DNA of 64,000 nucleotides, from contig CALUXC010000002.1 of NCBI GenBank assembly GCA_944324635.1, positions 62,001 through 126,000 of the forward strand. Direction: 5' to 3'. This stretch comes from Candidatus Avelusimicrobium intestinipullorum. GTDB lineage: Bacteria > Elusimicrobiota > Elusimicrobia > Elusimicrobiales > Elusimicrobiaceae. A model generated the notes under the pieces. The model was not told the DNA's origin and made no database searches. It saw nothing but the letters and a program-made list of their open reading frames with translations. Shown one piece after another: positions 25,049 to 33,267 of the stretch. Every line of letters begins with the position of its first letter. The first letter of the stretch is position 1. Both the position numbers and the translations under genes were made by a program.

Positions 25049-26425
25049 TTACCTAGTTGCGCCCATTTGGGCTAATAGATTGCGTGTTTCTTCATCCTTG
25101 GCAACAGAAAATGCTGTGCGCACGATCGGTTTATCTCCTTTCATTTGATGCCATAGCGGTGGAAGTTCTGTGCATTGGTAATTAATTTTAGCACCATGTT
25201 TTAACAGGAGTTTTATTATTTCTAAATTTCCTTGTTCTGACGCAAGAATTAATGGGGTTACAAAACAACCACTTCTGTTAGAATTAACATCGCTCTGACG
25301 TTGATATATTTCTCTGTCTTGCCGACAAATGAACGAAGTATTATAATTCGGATTTGCACCGGCTTCTAATAAAAGCTTTACGGATTCTGCATTTCCGGAC
25401 CTTACAGCAAAAAGTAATGCGTTAGCGGCCACAAGCCAGGAATTAGAATAATTGCTTAGGCCAGTAAAATCTCTTTGAAAGCCGTCATAGCCTTCAATTT
25501 TAGTCTGATCCAAACCCATAATAAAATCTTCGCCACCCAAATTGCATCTTCGCCATTTATAATATCTTCTGCCTGCCTTCGTTTTAAGCAAACGGCGTAT
25601 GATATCAGGGTGACCTCCGGCGCTTGCGGCCATTAATGGAGTACGTGTATCCCAATCCGATGTTGGACTAACCCCTAGAGATAAAAGTTTATCTACAACC
25701 TTGCTCATACCGTACGCTGATGCCGTAACAAGATCGTCGGAACCATACTTTACCCCTATTTTCAGCAAATAATCCGCGATTTCATCGGCTTTGGTTTTAT
25801 CTGATAGACGTAATGCTTCGGAAAGAGGAGAGTTCCCCAAATTTTTCCCTGCACCGGATTCAATTATAAATTTCACAAGGGCTAGATTACCGGAAGAAAC
25901 CGCCGCAGATAATGGGGTATCTCCATTCTTAGACAAAAAATTAATACTTGCCCCTTTACTTATTAATAGTTGAACGAGATCCATATCCCCACGAGAACAG
26001 GCAAGCATTAAGGGAGATTTCTCATCAGAGTTAACGGCATTGATTTCTTTTACTGACTCTAATAAAGGAGTTATGTCTTTGATATTCCAACCACTATTGA
26101 TTGCTCTTGTTAATATTGTATCGATATGCCTTTTTTCCGAACAGCCGAAAGAGGAATAAGAGCAAGAAGAACTTCTTCGCCTGTCCTCTGCCCTCTGTTT
26201 CACTTCATCGTAATTATAATCGAGCAAACACTTTAGGAAAGGGACATCTCGTTTTTCCAACCCATCTTTTATTTCTGCCTCTAAACCCGATTCATACGAA
26301 TCTTCCATTCGCTGTTGGATTAATTCCACATTTCTCGATGTCAGACACAGGTCTCGTGTCGTTTTAATACTATCACATCCTGAAAGAATAAATAATGCGC
26401 CTAAAAAAACGATAAATTTCTTCAT
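25049..26425 (-). CDS. Ankyrin-repeat lipoprotein
   Basis: 458 residues from the ATG at 26425, chosen because GGAGGAG precedes it and the protein then starts with the lipoprotein signal MKKFIVFLGALFILSGCDS (lipobox LSGC). A longer frame to 26539 has no such signal. At least seven ankyrin-type repeats follow: KSPLMLACSRGDMDLVQLLISKG, GDTPLSAAVSSGNLALVKFII, RTPLMAASAGGHPDIIRRLL, ALLFAVRSGNAESVKLLLEAGANPN, TPLILASEQGNLEIIKLLLKHGAKIN and weaker ones. Ankyrin repeats bind proteins; the partner is unknown. It is the first gene of the cargo operon. Confidence 0.82.
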   Translation of the reverse strand: MKKFIVFLGALFILSGCDSIKTTRDLCLTSRNVELIQQRMEDSYESGLEAEIKDGLEKRDVPFLKCLLDYNYDEVKQRAEDRRRSSSCSYSSFGCSEKRHIDTILTRAINSGWNIKDITPLLESVKEINAVNSDEKSPLMLACSRGDMDLVQLLISKGASINFLSKNGDTPLSAAVSSGNLALVKFIIESGAGKNLGNSPLSEALRLSDKTKADEIADYLLKIGVKYGSDDLVTASAYGMSKVVDKLLSLGVSPTSDWDTRTPLMAASAGGHPDIIRRLLKTKAGRRYYKWRRCNLGGEDFIMGLDQTKIEGYDGFQRDFTGLSNYSNSWLVAANALLFAVRSGNAESVKLLLEAGANPNYNTSFICRQDREIYQRQSDVNSNRSGCFVTPLILASEQGNLEIIKLLLKHGAKINYQCTELPPLWHQMKGDKPIVRTAFSVAKDEETRNLLAQMGATR

Positions 26426-26461
26426 AACTCCTCCATATGAACTTAGTATACATAATTGGTA

Positions 26462-26703
26462 TTGGTACACAAAGTAGGACAGTAAATAAGAGACTATGCC
26501 TGATGATGAGTTAACCATTTTGATACACATCGATGCCATATTCGCTGCTGATTTCTCTAACCGATTTGCCTTGCTCTCTTAGCTCCAATATCTGCCGCTT
26601 AAACTCTTTTGTGTACCGCTTTCGTTTCATAACCATTATTCCGCTTCTCCTATACAACCTATTATACTTTTACCCTTATTCACTGTCCCAGATTTTGTAC
26701 CAA
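26462..26703 (-). mobile_element. IS3-family remnant with matching inverted ends
   Basis: Ends TTGGTACACAAAGTAGGACA (from 26462) and, inverted, TTTGGTACAAAATCTGGGAC (ending about 26703) are about 80% alike over 30 nt, followed by AGTRAATAAG in both. The 242-bp interior holds only the start of a transposase orfA. It is a deletion derivative that could move only if a full transposase acted on it. A partial match to the same end lies near 22797-22826. Confidence 0.65.
26511..26636 (-). pseudogene. Truncated IS3 orfA (HTH) fragment
   Basis: 41 codons beginning MVMKRKRYTKEFKRQILELR and continuing EQGKSVREISSEYGIDVYQNG before a stop. The first helices match the IS3 OrfA helix-turn-helix (pattern KRRxYTxEFKxxAVxLx). 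The rest of orfA and all of orfB are missing. AGGAG lies upstream of the ATG. Confidence 0.75.
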
Positions 26704-26725
26704 ATCCAAAGGACTTTTGATTTAA

Positions 26726-26950
26726 TAGTTAGATTCCTGTTGGGCACATACTTTAAAAAAGAGCTATTCTCCGTCAATAGAGGCTCTTTGCTTATACCTC
26801 TGCATCAAGCATATTATTGTCAATTATAAATCCAAAACAATACAGTCGCTCGGCAGAAAAATGGCAGAAAGTAGCGATTTGGCAAAAAACGCAAAAAAAG
26901 CAAAAAAGACAAAAAAGTGTATATTCTTAGTGGACCCTTATGGTACACTC
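26726..26950 (+). repeat. Diverged flanking repeat, copy B
   Basis: Contains a degraded tRNA 3' end (TTAGATT at 26729, CCTGT, TGGGCAC, A), a weak hairpin AGAGCTATTCTCC/AATAGAGGCTCT, a series of GCAAAAAA-type short repeats, and TGTATATTCTTAGTGGACCC at 26918-26937. The same elements occur in the same order at 22380-22535. Confidence 0.6.
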
Positions 26951-27211
26951 TGATACTAAAAAGTTCTAGGACTATATAATATCAAACCGCCATGTTCATA
27001 GATTCCTTTTACCATGTTGTGATTCTTCATTGATAAAACATATCTTGTATAAAATTATCCGATTCTGCCTCTCTTGAATATTGGATTTTTCCCAATTACA
27101 ATCCCTTGTTTACTATAAAAGCTCTCTGTAAATATATACAATGGGGTTATCTCTGTACATTGAGAAGATTGCACATCAGGAGCTCTAGTAAACGGTATTT
27201 TAGGAGAGTAT
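26951..27211. other. Intergenic region before the glycosylase gene
   Basis: AT-rich and without a credible gene. A TTGTTT...TATAAA pair near 27108-27122 and a TACAAT near 27136 are possible promoter parts; AGGAGAG precedes the ATG at 27212. Confidence 0.4.
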
Positions 27212-28546
27212 ATGACAGAACTTGACATATTGATTCAAAAACTGAAAGTGATAGCAAAAGACAATACAAAATTGACCGTTAAGCAGGAACGTTCGATTGT
27301 AAAAGAACTAAATGATTTTTTCTTTGCATCACATGTTGATTTGGGTACTATAAATTGTCTAGGACGAGATTTTAAATATTTTTCAGATTTTCATAAGTAT
27401 TGGCATAAGCATCATAAAAAAATATTAAATGTTTCCATTTGTGACGAAAATTGCGAAAAAGTTGCCGATGCTCTTCATGGAGTCTTTTTACAAACGAACG
27501 GCAAAGCCTTTACAGAAGTATATGACACATGTGGTTTGACTTCGGAAGAAGCATGTCGTATAAGACTTTTGACAGCGAATCAAGATTTTAATGGCTCTCG
27601 TAGTTTTTTTGATTTAGCCCAAAAATACAAGAAAGATCCAAGCTCATTTGATATTCAAAAAATTAATGAGGATCCGGATGCTTTCATTAAAACCATTAGC
27701 GTAACCAAGCTATCTCAGACTGACAAACGTGCTAATTTTGCTAAAAAAATAACCCAATTCCTTATTGATCATCATTCCGAACCCTACAATATTATTGATC
27801 GTTTCGATCGAGATGTGTTTGCTTTTAGAACTGCATTGATTAATTATGATGGCGCGGGATATGGCAATAAAAAAGCAGACATGTTCATAAGGGATATGAT
27901 AGTGCTTGGTATCTGGAAAAAAGTGAGAGGATTTGAAAAAATTGATGTAGCAAGCGATGTTAACACGATAAAAATTGCATTAAAGTCCGGAATCCTTCTT
28001 TGTGCAATTCCTTTGGTATCAAGTTTTATTGATATTTTTAGTTATCAGTATGGATTGATAGACCTAATGTCAGCAAAAGCATGGAGACGTGTTTGGGAAA
28101 TCTGGTCAGAAAAATATCCTGATGAACATATAGCTAGTCCTTGTTTACTTGATTATTTCGTATATAATGTTTTGGGTAGGCAGTTTTGTAGAGAAAGGCT
28201 TTGTTATTTTGTGTGTGAAAACGGACATAAATTCGCAAATGATGGAGCACGCAGTAAATATTGCCCAATTTGCCTTCAAGAAAAAAGAATAAAAGTGCCT
28301 ACGAAATTACTAAGTCGAAATCTTCCATGCATAAATAGTGACGGAGAAATGATAATTAAAAATACTGATTTTGTAACTTCAAAAATTATAAAACCAGCAT
28401 TAACACAATGTCCACTCAAGGCAATATGTGATGCCTATGGCAAGAAAAATTTAATGGCTCCAAAATCAATTAGCATTCTTGGGCAAACTGGGTGGAATTC
28501 AGCATATTCAGAAAAAGACAACGGTGGTGGTGGCCTCATGGCATAA
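27212..28546 (+). CDS. Probable HhH-GPD DNA glycosylase with Cys-rich tail
   Basis: 444 residues, not close to a named family. The centre reads YDGAGYGNKKADMFIRDMIVLGIW (about 212-235), then ASDVNTIKIALKSGIL (247-262). This matches the helix-hairpin-helix of EndoIII-like glycosylases, where GVGRKTA is followed by VDTHVxRVxxR: K220 falls on the lyase Lys and D249 on the catalytic Asp. The C-terminal third has a zinc- or FeS-like cluster: CENGH (335), CPIC (351-354), C373, and CPLKAIC (400-406). The enzyme would excise a base and nick the strand. It lies upstream of a GATC restriction-modification set, on the same strand, with a 142-nt gap that holds its neighbour's own promoter. Confidence 0.6.
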   Translation: MTELDILIQKLKVIAKDNTKLTVKQERSIVKELNDFFFASHVDLGTINCLGRDFKYFSDFHKYWHKHHKKILNVSICDENCEKVADALHGVFLQTNGKAFTEVYDTCGLTSEEACRIRLLTANQDFNGSRSFFDLAQKYKKDPSSFDIQKINEDPDAFIKTISVTKLSQTDKRANFAKKITQFLIDHHSEPYNIIDRFDRDVFAFRTALINYDGAGYGNKKADMFIRDMIVLGIWKKVRGFEKIDVASDVNTIKIALKSGILLCAIPLVSSFIDIFSYQYGLIDLMSAKAWRRVWEIWSEKYPDEHIASPCLLDYFVYNVLGRQFCRERLCYFVCENGHKFANDGARSKYCPICLQEKRIKVPTKLLSRNLPCINSDGEMIIKNTDFVTSKIIKPALTQCPLKAICDAYGKKNLMAPKSISILGQTGWNSAYSEKDNGGGGLMA

Positions 28547-28638
28547 AAGGGCACCCATTTGTTTGAACTTTTGCTTACAAATTCGGGATCGACTTGAACC
28601 TCCGCTAAACAAATCGTATCATAAAACTGATATTGCTA

Positions 28639-28669
28639 TTGTTCCAAAGCTAGAATAAAAAGCTATAAT
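28639..28669 (+). promoter_or_regulatory. Promoter of the restriction-modification genes
   Basis: TATAAT at 28664-28669 with a poor -35 (TTGTTC at 28639), 19 nt before the methylase ATG; a GATC site lies upstream near 28589 and could make expression methylation-sensitive. Confidence 0.45.
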
Positions 28670-28688
28670 ATGGGTAAGCGAGGTGTTT

Positions 28689-29753
28689 ATGCAAGGATAT
28701 CTTACGACCAAAGAAGCAGCTGAAAAATGGAATATTTCTCAACGACGGGTATTGGTGTTCTGTCAGGACAACCGTATTCCGGAGTTAAGTCGTGTTGGAA
28801 ACATGTGGCTTATCCCCTCCAATACGCCCAAACCTGCCGATAACCGCCATTTGCGCTATGTAGACACAAGAACTGTGGCCAAGCCGTTCTTAAAATGGGC
28901 TGGCGGCAAAACACAACTCCTTGAGGATATCAATAAACGCATGTCAAAATTATCTCGTTTTGAGAAATATGCAGAACCGTTTGTTGGTGGCGGAGCTGTT
29001 CTTTTCCATGTCCTTGCCAATTACCCTATTAAGCAGGCATATATTAGCGATATCAATGCCGACCTTATCAATACATATGTGATGGTTAAAACTCAGGTAG
29101 AAAAGTTAATCAAAACGCTTTCCAGTATTGAAAAAGAATTTTTAGGTCAGAACGAAGCACAACGCAAAACATATTATTATCAAAAACGAGATAGGTTTAA
29201 TACGTTGGTGGCTAAACAGCAAGCCCAAAAAATTGAAAAAGCGGCTTTGTTTATCTTCTTGAACCATACTTGCTTTAACGGATTGTACCGTGTTAATCGT
29301 AAAGGTGAGTTTAATGTGCCAATGGGCTCTTATAAAAACCCACTTATTTGCGATGCAGATAATCTACGCAAAGTGTCTAAACTCCTGCAAAAAGTAGAAA
29401 TCGTGTGTGCCGATTATAAAGAGTCTATGGCTTTTATTGATAAAAAGACCATGGTTTATTTTGACCCACCCTATCGGCCCCTTACACAAACGGCTAGTTT
29501 TACTTCCTATACGAAGGAAGAGTTTGACGACAATGCTCAAATTGAATTAGCACATTATGTAGAAAAGGTGCATGATAAGCATGCAAAGATCTTGCTTAGC
29601 AACTCTGACCCGCACAATGTAAATCCTAAGGACTCCTTCTTCGATAAATTATATAGTGCTTTTAATATTGAAAGAGTACTTGCCTCCCGCATGATTAACT
29701 GCAAAGATACTGCTCGCGGCAAAATCAAAGAACTTTTAATTGCGAATTTTTAG
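28689..29753 (+). CDS. Dam-type GATC adenine methylase with N-terminal HTH
   Basis: 354 residues. Residues 1-45 (YLTTKEAAEKWNISQRRVLVFCQDNRIP...GNMWLIP) form an excisionase/MerR-like winged helix that is not part of normal Dam. The rest is class alpha N6-adenine methylase: FLKWAGGKTQLL (67-78, motif X/I), EPFVGGGAV, DINADLINTY, and the catalytic DPPY (259-262). Such enzymes methylate GATC. The ATG at 28689 is used; a GTG at 28683 would add two residues, but GAGG is placed for the ATG. It pairs with a DpnII-type nuclease at 29764. The HTH may bind the promoter and set methylase level (inference). Confidence 0.9.
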   Translation: MQGYLTTKEAAEKWNISQRRVLVFCQDNRIPELSRVGNMWLIPSNTPKPADNRHLRYVDTRTVAKPFLKWAGGKTQLLEDINKRMSKLSRFEKYAEPFVGGGAVLFHVLANYPIKQAYISDINADLINTYVMVKTQVEKLIKTLSSIEKEFLGQNEAQRKTYYYQKRDRFNTLVAKQQAQKIEKAALFIFLNHTCFNGLYRVNRKGEFNVPMGSYKNPLICDADNLRKVSKLLQKVEIVCADYKESMAFIDKKTMVYFDPPYRPLTQTASFTSYTKEEFDDNAQIELAHYVEKVHDKHAKILLSNSDPHNVNPKDSFFDKLYSAFNIERVLASRMINCKDTARGKIKELLIANF

Positions 29754-29763
29754 GAGAGAACAA

Positions 29764-30639
29764 ATGACTCGCGATTTTAATACATGGCTGTCTCATTTCA
29801 AAACTTCTATTGCTACTTACGATTATTACGTAGACTTCCCCAAAGTTTATCAGAATATTGATTCTATAAAGGTGGAATTAAATATTTTAAACACTCTTAT
29901 TGGGCATCCAGACATTGAGAATGAATTTATCCGGTTGGTAGAGAAATACCCTGAAGTGTTAAAATGCGTCCCTTTGCTCCTAGCTGTACGCGGAAAAGAA
30001 GTAGAGATTACGGATGAAAAAGGTTCCCGTATCTACCGATTTGACAAAATCGCCTCTACTCCGAAAGAATACGCCGAATTTATGCGGAAATCGGGCCTTT
30101 TTGGTCTTTTACAGCGACATTTAGTGAGTAACCTGGTAGATTATGCCACCGGAGTAGAAACGGGTCTAGATTCCAACGGGCGCAAAAATCGTGGCGGTCA
30201 TCTAATGGAACATGTTGTAGAGTCCTATTTACAAAAATCCGGTATTTCCAAGGGAGACGATAATGCTCCCAAGTCCTATTATCCGGAAATGTATATAAGT
30301 GAAATACAAAAGAAATGGGGTATTGATTTATCGGCTATTTCTAATCAGGGAAAGGCCGAAAAGCGTTTTGATTTTATAGTTAAAACGCCCAAGATGATTT
30401 ACGGCATAGAAACGAACTTTTATGCAAGCGGTGGGTCCAAACTCAACGAAACCGCTCGCAGTTATAAAACTTTAGCTTTAGAAGCCACAAATATTCCTGG
30501 ATTTACGTTTGTATGGTTTACTGATGGGAAAGGGTGGACTTCTGCCCGAAATAATTTAGAAGAAACTTTTGATATATTGTCGCATTTGTATAGCATTAAA
30601 GACATGGAAGACGGCATTATGGACAAACTGTTTAAATAA
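29764..30639 (+). CDS. DpnII-family type II restriction endonuclease
   Basis: 291 residues. Conserved DpnII segments are visible: LPLLLAVR-like VPLLLAVRGKEVEI, YAEFMRKSGLFGLLQ, VDYATGVETGLDSNGRKNRGG, and RFDFIVKTPKMIYGIETNFYASGGSKLNETARSYK, which carries the D...ExN catalytic pair of the PD-(D/E)xK fold. DpnII cuts unmethylated GATC. AGGAGAG precedes the ATG at 29764; an in-frame start at 29740 would overlap the methylase stop. The next methylase starts 1 nt after its stop, so the cassette is coupled. Confidence 0.93.
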   Translation: MTRDFNTWLSHFKTSIATYDYYVDFPKVYQNIDSIKVELNILNTLIGHPDIENEFIRLVEKYPEVLKCVPLLLAVRGKEVEITDEKGSRIYRFDKIASTPKEYAEFMRKSGLFGLLQRHLVSNLVDYATGVETGLDSNGRKNRGGHLMEHVVESYLQKSGISKGDDNAPKSYYPEMYISEIQKKWGIDLSAISNQGKAEKRFDFIVKTPKMIYGIETNFYASGGSKLNETARSYKTLALEATNIPGFTFVWFTDGKGWTSARNNLEETFDILSHLYSIKDMEDGIMDKLFK

Positions 30640-30640
30640 T

Positions 30641-31390
30641 ATGGCAAAAAAGAAAAAAGAAAACGCCCTAGAACCGAAAAATTTTGAGTTAGAAACCAAT
30701 ACCGTGTGGAGTTTTAAGAAACGCGGCGATTGGGCTACCCATGATGCTAAATATCGGGGTAATTGGTCTCCGTTTATCCCTAGAAACATCATTCTGCGCT
30801 ATTCCAAGCCAGGGGACATGATTTTAGACCCGTTCATCGGTAGTGGAACGACTTTGGTGGAAGCAAAACTCCTGGGCCGTAATGGGATTGGGATTGATAT
30901 TAACCCCGAAACGACCAAATTAGCTCGCAAACACTTAAAATTCGAGTGTAAGAATCCCGGCAAGGTGGTAGTAAGATTGGGCGATGCTCGGGACTTGAAA
31001 GGAGTGATGGATGAAAGTATTGATTTAATAGCCGCCCACCCACCTTATGCTGATATCATCCAGTACAGTGAAGATATAAAAGGCGATTTGTCGCATTTTA
31101 AAGTCAAAGATTTTTTACCGGAAATAAAGAAAGTAGCCGATTCATGCTATCGGGTTCTTAAAAAAGATAAGTTTTGTGCAGTCCTTATTGGCGATACGCG
31201 TAAAAATGGGTGCGTAATTCCTCTTGGGTTTCAAGTGATGCAACAATTTTTGAGTGCGGGCTTTACCCTTAAGGAAATTATCATTAAGGAACAGCACAAC
31301 TGCAAAGCCACAGGCTACTGGAAAACAAACAGCATTAAATACAATTTCTTACTACTTGCCCACGAATATTTGTTTGTGTTTAAGAAGTGA
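30641..31390 (+). CDS. Second DNA methylase of the GATC cassette
   Basis: 249 residues. Motif X/I reads SPFIPRNIILRYSKPGDMILDPFIGSGTT (43-71), followed by LLGRNGIGIDINPET (motif II) and catalytic motif IV AAHPPYADI (HPPY at 133-136) in place of (D/N/S)PPY. The order X-I-IV differs from the beta class to which DpnA belongs, so this is not a plain DpnA copy although it takes the same place in the locus. DpnA methylates single-stranded GATC; the role here may be similar (inference). The start is the ATG at 30641, one base after the DpnII stop. It converges on the gene at 31393 with a 2-nt gap. Confidence 0.82.
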   Translation: MAKKKKENALEPKNFELETNTVWSFKKRGDWATHDAKYRGNWSPFIPRNIILRYSKPGDMILDPFIGSGTTLVEAKLLGRNGIGIDINPETTKLARKHLKFECKNPGKVVVRLGDARDLKGVMDESIDLIAAHPPYADIIQYSEDIKGDLSHFKVKDFLPEIKKVADSCYRVLKKDKFCAVLIGDTRKNGCVIPLGFQVMQQFLSAGFTLKEIIIKEQHNCKATGYWKTNSIKYNFLLLAHEYLFVFKK

Positions 31391-31392
31391 TT

Positions 31393-31923
31393 TTAAGGTT
31401 TTGGAATACCTGACCAAAGCATATCCCGTCCCGAATAGTTCCAATAGCGTATATCCTGCTCTATAAAAAGCCATTTAAGCGTTTTTAGAATCATGTCCGT
31501 CGGGAATCCTTTCGAGAAACGGATATTTTCATACTCGGCTTCTTCAATATCATGGCAAGTATAAACTTTTTCTAGAATAGAATAAAATCTTTTGTACATT
31601 TTAGAATCAGCTTTCTTTTTCTTTTGTAAATCTTTAATAATATCCTCATGTTTAGGATAATTTCGTCTGCGTTCATTACCGCAAGCAAAATTATAGCTTT
31701 CTACACACACAAGAAAATCAAATCCATTATGTAAATTAGCAGGTCTACGGAGATATACTCTATTCCCATCCCTTAGCACTTCGACGTAATATGAGTAACG
31801 CGAAGCCAGTTCATCCTTTCCCTGTCCGGGAATTTCTTTAGCAAAAGCGTTCACGATCCGCATGCGCACTTCTTGCCGCGTCCCTTGATTGCTAAATTGT
31901 CGGATGATGGTGTATTCTGGCAT
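31393..31923 (-). CDS. Unrecognised protein beside the restriction cassette
   Basis: 176 residues, no membrane segment or signal. The N-terminal half has beta-rich blocks (YSYYVEVLRDGNRVYLRRP, GFDFLVCVESYNF), the C-terminal half is helical and Lys-rich, ending RDMLWSGIPKP. Conserved-looking aromatic and Arg residues and its place next to the methylase suggest a role in the defence cassette, but I do not recognise the family. It follows the gene at 31943 by 19 nt on the same strand, so the two are likely an operon. Confidence 0.65.
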   Translation of the reverse strand: MPEYTIIRQFSNQGTRQEVRMRIVNAFAKEIPGQGKDELASRYSYYVEVLRDGNRVYLRRPANLHNGFDFLVCVESYNFACGNERRRNYPKHEDIIKDLQKKKKADSKMYKRFYSILEKVYTCHDIEEAEYENIRFSKGFPTDMILKTLKWLFIEQDIRYWNYSGRDMLWSGIPKP

Positions 31924-31942
31924 ATCTCGCTATTTAATATGA

Positions 31943-32875
31943 TTATTGAAACAAACTAGGTTGGGCAAGGGGATCTTCTACAGGAACAAGTTTGTGAAAT
32001 ATTATTTTGGGTTTCTTTTCGGTAATATTCCCGAATTCATCAGAACGATCGACTATTCCATAAATTTTACATTTTCTAAAAATGCACTCTTTGTAGCGTT
32101 TAATGTCATCTTGTGATGGAATACAAGTTAGAATTTTTTCCTTATATTTAATTCCTAATTTATTTGTAGAGGAATTTCCTTTAGTAATTTCCCCTTCAAT
32201 TTCCACATTAGTTCCATGTACTAATTCAGGTAAAATTTCTTCTTCATCATCTACTGAAGCGAAAATATGTTTTTCTCTGGAGGAAATGGTTTCCTTCTGA
32301 ATATGATATTCCTCATCTATATACCCGATTTCAAGGATTCGTTCGGAATTGACAATATTTGCCATTTTAGCTAACAAATGAGATGGAGTTTCTATATACA
32401 GATTAAATATTTCTTTAGGAACAATTATGTGATGCCCCACATCATTGTATACAGTTACGAAAGGATCTTGAACTGAAAAATGAATTTTAGGGCTTTTTTC
32501 GACACGACCAAGATGCTTCGTGATTTTGATAACATAACTAATGCACTTAATTGGAAATAAAAAAATATCTTTAGATGTAACGTTCTTAAAATCGTTTTGG
32601 GCTATTTGAGCTATTGCTCCAGTAGCATAAGTACCAACACTCCACATTAAAATGGGGACAAGATATTCAATACATCCTTGCTGTATTTTAACAGGGATAT
32701 CCAATTTGACATCTTCATACCGAGGATTTGTCTTTTTGAGATAAAATTGAATAGCATGATTGAAGCCATCCAAAGAGGATACGATATCTTCTGCGCTCAT
32801 AATCCCATCTTGCACAGAAGCACCTTCATATTTTAAATATCCCACAATTGAATTTTTGTCTTTTAACTCTCCCAT
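31943..32875 (-). CDS. Unrecognised protein with a clamp-binding-like C-terminus
   Basis: 310 residues. The N-terminal half has EGASVQDGIMSAEDIVSSLDGFNHAI and an Ile/Val-rich stretch (about 75-95), the middle is mixed, and the end (about 215-300) is beta-rich with EIEGEITKGNSSTNKLGIKYK and KIYGIVDRSDEFG, like an OB-type fold. The last residues, QPSLFQ, match the Qx(S/D)LF sliding-clamp motif. Function unknown. AT-rich codon use like its neighbours. Confidence 0.65.
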   Translation of the reverse strand: MGELKDKNSIVGYLKYEGASVQDGIMSAEDIVSSLDGFNHAIQFYLKKTNPRYEDVKLDIPVKIQQGCIEYLVPILMWSVGTYATGAIAQIAQNDFKNVTSKDIFLFPIKCISYVIKITKHLGRVEKSPKIHFSVQDPFVTVYNDVGHHIIVPKEIFNLYIETPSHLLAKMANIVNSERILEIGYIDEEYHIQKETISSREKHIFASVDDEEEILPELVHGTNVEIEGEITKGNSSTNKLGIKYKEKILTCIPSQDDIKRYKECIFRKCKIYGIVDRSDEFGNITEKKPKIIFHKLVPVEDPLAQPSLFQ

Positions 32876-33267
32876 GATATTATTTTAACAATTTTTGTAT
32901 TGACACACAAAACAGAACAAAAGCACAAGAAAGGCCGGCTAATAAGCCCTCAAATCGGCCCACAAACGGGTTTTACGGCCTTAGCCCTAGGTTTCCTCGC
33001 ATACGGGTTTTTTCTTAGGTTGGGTGGCAAGTTCCCAAAATTCCCTAGTTCTATGCTCTTTGCAAGCACTTTTTACGATTTGGTTTAAAAAATGTACTTT
33101 TGACCCACTTTTAATGCGATAGTTCGGTTCGCATTTGAAAACTTTATTTTTGAGAAGTAAAAAGGAATTAAAAATGTCCCAAAATGTACACCAAAAGAAT
33201 GGTGAATGATCCGAACAGAATGTAGGGAAGTAAAAAAATCTGAAGGACCTACACTAAGGCAATCTTA
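32876..33267. other. Intergenic region, no gene seen
   Basis: About 390 nt between the gene start at 32875 and the terminator at 33268. It holds a locally GC-richer piece (32930-33020) with GGCCGG...CGGCC-type short inversions and TAATGCGATAGTTCGG. Frames across it are short and without family likeness. Confidence 0.4.

Noticed and set aside
26880..26925. CRISPR array in the GCAAAAAA-type repeats
   Set aside because: The units are short, uneven and low in complexity; there are no spacers or cas genes.
32900..33088. 62-residue frame between the genes at 31943 and 33300
   Set aside because: No start signal and no similarity; the run of Gly/Phe comes from the short inverted repeats there.
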